From Chlamydia trachomatis (GTDB taxonomy: Bacteria; Chlamydiota; Chlamydiia; Chlamydiales; JAAKFR01): a stretch of 8,375 nucleotides of DNA. The position numbers and the translations under genes were made by a program. The stretch lies in contig CAMAUB010000053.1 of assembly GCA_945861315.1 (NCBI GenBank), positions 1 to 8,375 of the forward strand, written 5' to 3'. Below the pieces are notes generated by a model. It was not told the DNA's origin and did not search any database. It saw only the letters and a program-made list of their open reading frames with translations. Below, one piece after another: positions 4,527 to 8,375 of this stretch; the first letter of the stretch is position 1; every line of letters begins with the position of its first letter.

Positions 4527-6271
4527 CCCAAGGAAAGGTAGTCAAAGCGTTTGGAAACCTACTTCAAGTAAAATTTGAAGGAAATGTTCGACAAGGTGAA
4601 GTTGCTTTTGTCAGCGTAGGTGGAGTAGAACTTAAATCCGAGGTGATTGAAATCGTCGGTGATGAAGTCAAAATCCAAGTTTTTGAAGACACAAGGGGAG
4701 TTCAGTTTGGAACTGCAGTTAGATTTTCGGGCGATCTTTTAGAAGCGGAACTGGGACCTGGATTATTAAAATCAATTTTTGATGGCTTGCAAAATCGCCT
4801 AGAGACCATAGCAGAAGAGTCAGGATATTTTTTGCCAAGGGGAATCTACGTTTCAGCTCTTGATCGTAAAACTGAGTGGGATTACTTACCTGTTGCGAAA
4901 ATTGGTGAGACTCTTGTGCGAGGGCAGACTCTTGGAACAACAATGGAAGGCCGCTTTACACATCATATTATGGTTCCATTCTCTTTTTTTGGAAAAGTCA
5001 CCATTACATGGGTGATTGCACCAGGAAAGTACACAATTGACACAGTTGTTGCGCGCGGTAAGAATGAAAAAGGTGAAGAGCTCTCTTTCGCCATGGTCCA
5101 AAAGTGGCCTGTAAAAATGGGGCTCATGCAAGGGGAGAAAGTTCGCCCAACCAAGATGATGGACACAGGGTTGCGCATTTTGGATACACAGATGCCAATT
5201 CTAAAAGGGGGTACATTTTGTACACCAGGTCCATTTGGGGCAGGAAAGACAGTTTTGCAGCACCACCTCTCAAAATATTCATCCGTAGATATCGTGATTC
5301 TTTGTGCATGTGGGGAGCGGGCAGGAGAAGTTGTTGAAGTATTGCGTGAATTTCCTGAATTGATTGATCCCCACACAAATGAGCCCTTGATCACCCGAAC
5401 ATGTATTATTTGTAATACATCTTCAATGCCAGTTGCAGCTCGAGAATCGTCCATTTATATGGGGATGACTATTGCTGAATACTACAGACAGATGGGACTA
5501 GATGTTCTACTTCTAGCTGATTCCACTTCTCGTTGGGCGCAAGCTTTGCGCGAAATGTCGGGTCGTCTTGAAGAAATTCCGGGTGAAGAGGCTTTTCCTG
5601 CCTATCTAGCATCACGTATTGCAGCTTTTTACGAGCGTGCAGGTGTTCTTGACTTAGCTGATGGATCGCAAGGATCTGTTACTGTTTGTGGCGCTGTATC
5701 TCCAGCCGGAGGAAACTTTGAGGAGCCAGTCACGCAAGCGACGCTTTCAGTTGTGGGAGCCTTTTGTGGCCTTTCAAAAGCGCGCTCTGATGCACGTCGC
5801 TACCCTTCAGTAGACCCGCTAATTTCTTGGTCGAAGTATGTTGAGATTGTTTCGAGGCAGCTTGAAAAGAAGATTACGGGATGGGGGGAGATGGTGACTC
5901 GAAGTGCCATGATTGTAAAAGAGGGGAGTGAGATTGGAAAACGGATGGAAGTTGTTGGAGAAGAGGGAACGGCCATTGAAGATGTCATTTTACATCTCAA
6001 AGCAGAGCTCTATGATTTTTGCTACATGCAGCAAAACGCTTTCGACAAGGAAGATGCTTACTGTCCACTTGATAGGCAGATTCCACTATTTCAACTCATT
6101 AATCTAATTTTTGTTACCTCATTCCAGTTTTCATCACGTGATAAAGCGAGAGAATTTTTTCTCATGCTTCAGGGAAAAATCAAAACATTGAATTCACAAA
6201 AATATGAAAGTATAGAATACAACACGCTTCTAAAAGACATTAATGAAATGATTAATAGCGCAAAAATATGA
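4523..6271 (+). CDS. atpA: V-type ATPase catalytic subunit A
   Basis: This encodes 582 residues, the usual length. It is the ATP-hydrolysing or ATP-synthesising subunit of the cytoplasmic V1 head. Visible features are the N-terminal beta-barrel (about 1-70), the A-specific non-homologous insert (about 110-200), the P-loop GPFGAGKT at 236-243, the catalytic-glutamate motif CGERAGE (263-269, Glu265), the Walker B region [16 protein letters not shown] (329-344) with the [17 protein letters not shown] motif after it, and [13 protein letters not shown] at 393-405. The C-terminal helical domain covers about 440-582. All key catalytic residues are present, so it should be active. The start ATG overlaps the previous TGA by 4 bp, and its own TGA overlaps the atpB start. 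In chlamydiae this enzyme is thought to work with ion gradients at the bacterial membrane. Confidence 0.98.
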   Translation: MTQGKVVKAFGNLLQVKFEGNVRQGEVAFVSVGGVELKSEVIEIVGDEVKIQVFEDTRGVQFGTAVRFSGDLLEAELGPGLLKSIFDGLQNRLETIAEESGYFLPRGIYVSALDRKTEWDYLPVAKIGETLVRGQTLGTTMEGRFTHHIMVPFSFFGKVTITWVIAPGKYTIDTVVARGKNEKGEELSFAMVQKWPVKMGLMQGEKVRPTKMMDTGLRILDTQMPILKGGTFCTPGPFGAGKTVLQHHLSKYSSVDIVILCACGERAGEVVEVLREFPELIDPHTNEPLITRTCIICNTSSMPVAARESSIYMGMTIAEYYRQMGLDVLLLADSTSRWAQALREMSGRLEEIPGEEAFPAYLASRIAAFYERAGVLDLADGSQGSVTVCGAVSPAGGNFEEPVTQATLSVVGAFCGLSKARSDARRYPSVDPLISWSKYVEIVSRQLEKKITGWGEMVTRSAMIVKEGSEIGKRMEVVGEEGTAIEDVILHLKAELYDFCYMQQNAFDKEDAYCPLDRQIPLFQLINLIFVTSFQFSSRDKAREFFLMLQGKIKTLNSQKYESIEYNTLLKDINEMINSAKI

Positions 6272-7566
6272 AAAAGATACACGACAGAATCAATGATATG
6301 CGCGGTAATTTGATTACCGTCACTGCAGATAGCGTTTACTTGGGTGAGCTTGCTCAGATTCATAAAGCCGATGGCCAAAAGACGTATGCTTCTGTTCTGC
6401 GTTTTGAAGAAGATCAAGCAACATTGCAAGTTTTTGGTGGAACCCGTGGAATCTCCACAGGAGATAAGGTGATCTTTCTCAAGCGTGAGATGCAGGCAAC
6501 TTATGGAACGGCTCTTTTGGGACGCCGTCTTTCAGGAATTGGAGAGCCAATTGACAATGGACCTGAAATTATTGGGGAAAAAGTTGCTATTGGCCAACCC
6601 TCTTTCAATCCAGTAACCCGTATTATCCCCAAGCAGCTTGTGCGTACAAATATTCCCATGATTGATGTATTCAACTGCCTTGTCAAATCACAAAAAATAC
6701 CTATCTTCTCTGTTGCAGGGGAACCATACAATCAGTTGCTCATGCGTATTGCCAATCAGACCGATGCTGATATTGTGATTATTGGTGGAATGGGGCTAAC
6801 GTTTGCAGATTATCAAGCCTTTATCGATAATGCCGAGAGTTCAGGAAGTGCAGATCGAACAGTGATGTTTATCCACCGTGCGACTGACCCAGCTGTTGAG
6901 TGTATGCTTGCACCCGATATGGCCTTGGCTATTGCAGAAAAATTTGCTACTGATGGAAAAGATGTTCTTGTCCTACTCACCGATATGACTGCCTTTGCCG
7001 ACGCTATCAAAGAGATCTCAATCACGATGGATCAAGTACCCTCAAACAGGGGTTATCCAGGCTCTCTTTATTCTGATTTGGCTTCTCGCTATGAGAAGGC
7101 TGTCGATATTGAAGGTTCAGGATCGATCACTTTGATTTCAGTAACAACGATGCCAGGAGATGATGTCACTCATCCTGTTCCCGACAACACAGGCTATATT
7201 ACCGAAGGACAGTTCTATCTTCATGGAGGGGTAATTGATCCATTTGGTTCTCTTTCAAGATTAAAGCAACTTGTCATTGGTAAGGTAACAAGAGAAGATC
7301 ATGGTGACATTGCCAATGGAATGATTCGTCTTTATGCCGACTCACAAAAGGCAAAGGAGCGCCAATCGATGGGCTTTAAATTATCTAATTGGGATGAGAA
7401 ACTTCTTGCTTATTCAGAGCTTTTTGAGAAAAAAATGATGAATCTTGAAGTGAATATTACTCTTGAAGAGGCACTTGATCTTGGATGGAAGATTCTATCT
7501 GAATGTTTCCAGCGACATGAAGTTGGGATCAAGCAGGGATTGATCGACAAATATTGGCCGGGGTAG
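6268..7566 (+). CDS. atpB: V-type ATPase regulatory subunit B
   Basis: This encodes 432 residues, close to the usual family length. B alternates with A in the V1 hexamer and contributes to the nucleotide site without being catalytic. The beta-barrel is at about 10-75, followed by [19 protein letters not shown] (83-101). The position of the P-loop reads [11 protein letters not shown] (148-158) with no GKT, as expected for non-catalytic B. Later motifs are [18 protein letters not shown] (234-251), [18 protein letters not shown] (261-278) and [14 protein letters not shown] (305-318), all characteristic of B. It starts within the atpA stop (ATGA). No clear Shine-Dalgarno is seen at its start, so it probably depends on ribosomes finishing atpA. 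This would help keep A and B equal. Confidence 0.97.
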   Translation: MKKIHDRINDMRGNLITVTADSVYLGELAQIHKADGQKTYASVLRFEEDQATLQVFGGTRGISTGDKVIFLKREMQATYGTALLGRRLSGIGEPIDNGPEIIGEKVAIGQPSFNPVTRIIPKQLVRTNIPMIDVFNCLVKSQKIPIFSVAGEPYNQLLMRIANQTDADIVIIGGMGLTFADYQAFIDNAESSGSADRTVMFIHRATDPAVECMLAPDMALAIAEKFATDGKDVLVLLTDMTAFADAIKEISITMDQVPSNRGYPGSLYSDLASRYEKAVDIEGSGSITLISVTTMPGDDVTHPVPDNTGYITEGQFYLHGGVIDPFGSLSRLKQLVIGKVTREDHGDIANGMIRLYADSQKAKERQSMGFKLSNWDEKLLAYSELFEKKMMNLEVNITLEEALDLGWKILSECFQRHEVGIKQGLIDKYWPG

Positions 7567-7567
7567 A

Positions 7568-8191
7568 ATGGACCAAGTTAGACTGACAAAGAATGAATTG
7601 CGTGCCCAGCAGCTCAAATTGGCTCAGCTTCAGCGTTACCTGCCAACCCTTCAATTGAAAAAAGCAATGCTTCAGTCAGAAGTGAATGAAGCTAGAAATG
7701 AAATCGTTTCCTTAGAAGAAAAATTCCACGAACATCGACTTTTGATCTCCTCATCGGGCAGTCTTTTTTCTTCACATTTTGGTGTTGATTTGCTCTTAGT
7801 TGCTAAAATCAAGCAAATCAATAAGCACTATGAAAACATAGCTGGCGTTGATATTCCAATCTTTGAGAGCGTAACATTTAAACAGTTTGATTACCCTTTA
7901 TTTAGCACCCCAGTATGGCTAGATAGTGCAGTTGCTCTTATGCAGAAAATGGTTGAGGCAAAAGCTCAAGTGATGGTGGGTGAGGAAAAACTTTGTGCTC
8001 TAGAAAATGAATTGCGTGAGGTTTCAATTCGGGTCAATCTTTTTGAGAAAAATCTCATTCCAAAATCGCAAAAAAATATCAAAAGAATCAAAGTTTTTTT
8101 AGGAGACCAAGAGCTTGCAGCTGTCTGCCAGGCCAAAGTTGCCAAGACCAAAATCGAGATGCGAAAGGAGCTGAAAAAGCATGCGCATTAA
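7568..8191 (+). CDS. atpD: V-type ATPase subunit D (central rotor shaft)
   Basis: This encodes 207 residues, a normal length for D. The start ATG at 7568 follows the atpB TAG after one base. Residues about 1-65 (LTKNELRAQQLKLAQLQRYL and on) and about 120-207 are long charged helices expected to wrap as the antiparallel coiled-coil shaft inside the A3B3 head. The middle (about 66-115, VDIPIFESVTFKQFDYPLF) is the short non-helical part. It is named by the N-terminal pattern R-L-T-K-x-E-L and by gene order. In other V-type enzymes D binds subunit F, which is not found here. The 3' end overlaps the atpI start by 11 bp. Confidence 0.93.
   Translation: MDQVRLTKNELRAQQLKLAQLQRYLPTLQLKKAMLQSEVNEARNEIVSLEEKFHEHRLLISSSGSLFSSHFGVDLLLVAKIKQINKHYENIAGVDIPIFESVTFKQFDYPLFSTPVWLDSAVALMQKMVEAKAQVMVGEEKLCALENELREVSIRVNLFEKNLIPKSQKNIKRIKVFLGDQELAAVCQAKVAKTKIEMRKELKKHAH
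8165..8170 (+). promoter_or_regulatory. Ribosome-binding site for atpI inside the atpD coding region
   Basis: AAGGAG lies ten bases before the ATG at 8181, within atpD codons. It supports 8181 as the atpI start rather than the later ATG codons. Confidence 0.6.
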
Positions 8192-8375
8192 TGTCCAAAA
8201 AGTAATGGTCTTAGGTCCAAACTCAAAAAAACGGCTCTTTTTTAAAAGGGCTCAAGAGCTTGGAATTGCAGAATTCATTGGGACTCACCCCGAGGGTGTA
8301 GATAAGCCAGCTGATATCCAAAACTATATGGATGCCCTGCATATTTTGCGTGCCATGGTTCCTGTCGAACAAGCT
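8181..8375 (+). CDS. atpI: V-type ATPase membrane subunit I, N-terminal part (truncated by window edge)
   Basis: The first 65 residues are present, MRINVQKVMVLGPNSKKRLF and on through HILRAMVPVEQA, with no stop before the window ends. Subunit I (the a-type subunit) is a long protein of about 600 or more residues with a cytoplasmic N-terminal arm and a membrane C-terminal half that carries the ion path. Only the start of the arm is visible. The opening pattern (Met-Arg-Ile-x-Val-x-Lys-Val), the phrase FFKRAQELGIAEFI and the position after atpD match subunit I. The start overlaps atpD by 11 bp. The ring subunit K gene is expected after it, outside this window. Confidence 0.9.
   Translation, partial: MRINVQKVMVLGPNSKKRLFFKRAQELGIAEFIGTHPEGVDKPADIQNYMDALHILRAMVPVEQA

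Noticed and set aside
4963..5454. 163-residue minus-strand frame inside atpA
   Set aside because: It is a shadow of the strongly supported atpA reading frame, with no ribosome-binding site or family resemblance.

Overview
The window reads as a stretch of chromosome from a member of the Chlamydiae, most likely a Chlamydia-related amoeba or environmental lineage rather than Chlamydia itself. The main evidence is the right half. It holds a tightly packed V/A-type ATPase operon in the chlamydial gene order: subunit E, a DUF2764 protein, then subunits A, B, D and I. The genus is not assigned. The left half (accessory genes, small Cys-rich exported proteins and palindromic insertions) fits a larger environmental chlamydial genome, but that is inference.

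Layout. Positions 1-93 are the 3' end of an unrecognised plus-strand gene. Positions 145-310 are a 166-bp imperfect palindrome resembling a MITE, bounded by TA. Positions 333-713 encode a small protein with a two-CxxC zinc-ribbon-like motif. Its 3' end overlaps by 61 bp a convergent minus-strand lipoprotein gene (653-1069). The start codon of that lipoprotein gene lies inside a second palindromic element (1061-1224), which adjoins a third (1223-1327). Positions 1362-2510 on the minus strand hold three small exported-protein genes. Two are near-identical tandem Cys-rich paralogues. The third is an upstream partner, and a 3' fragment of it survives between the paralogues, so a two-gene cassette was duplicated and one copy decayed. 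One Cys-rich gene carries a run of nine C on its coding strand. Positions 2576-3073 (minus) encode an exported protein that looks like the PsbP/DcrB fold.

From 3109 to the right edge the V-ATPase operon runs on the plus strand, divergent from 3073 with only 35 bp between start codons. Adjacent genes overlap by 4 bp (three times), are separated by 1 bp, or overlap by 11 bp, which suggests translational coupling. A and B form the catalytic hexamer, D is the central rotor shaft, E is a peripheral stalk, and I (truncated by the window edge) is the membrane stator. No C, F or G subunit is seen. The DUF2764 gene lies where the C subunit gene lies in other prokaryotic V-type operons.

No tRNA, rRNA, CRISPR array or intact transposase gene was seen. 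The two longest gene-free stretches (94-332 and 1070-1361) are mostly taken up by the palindromic elements.
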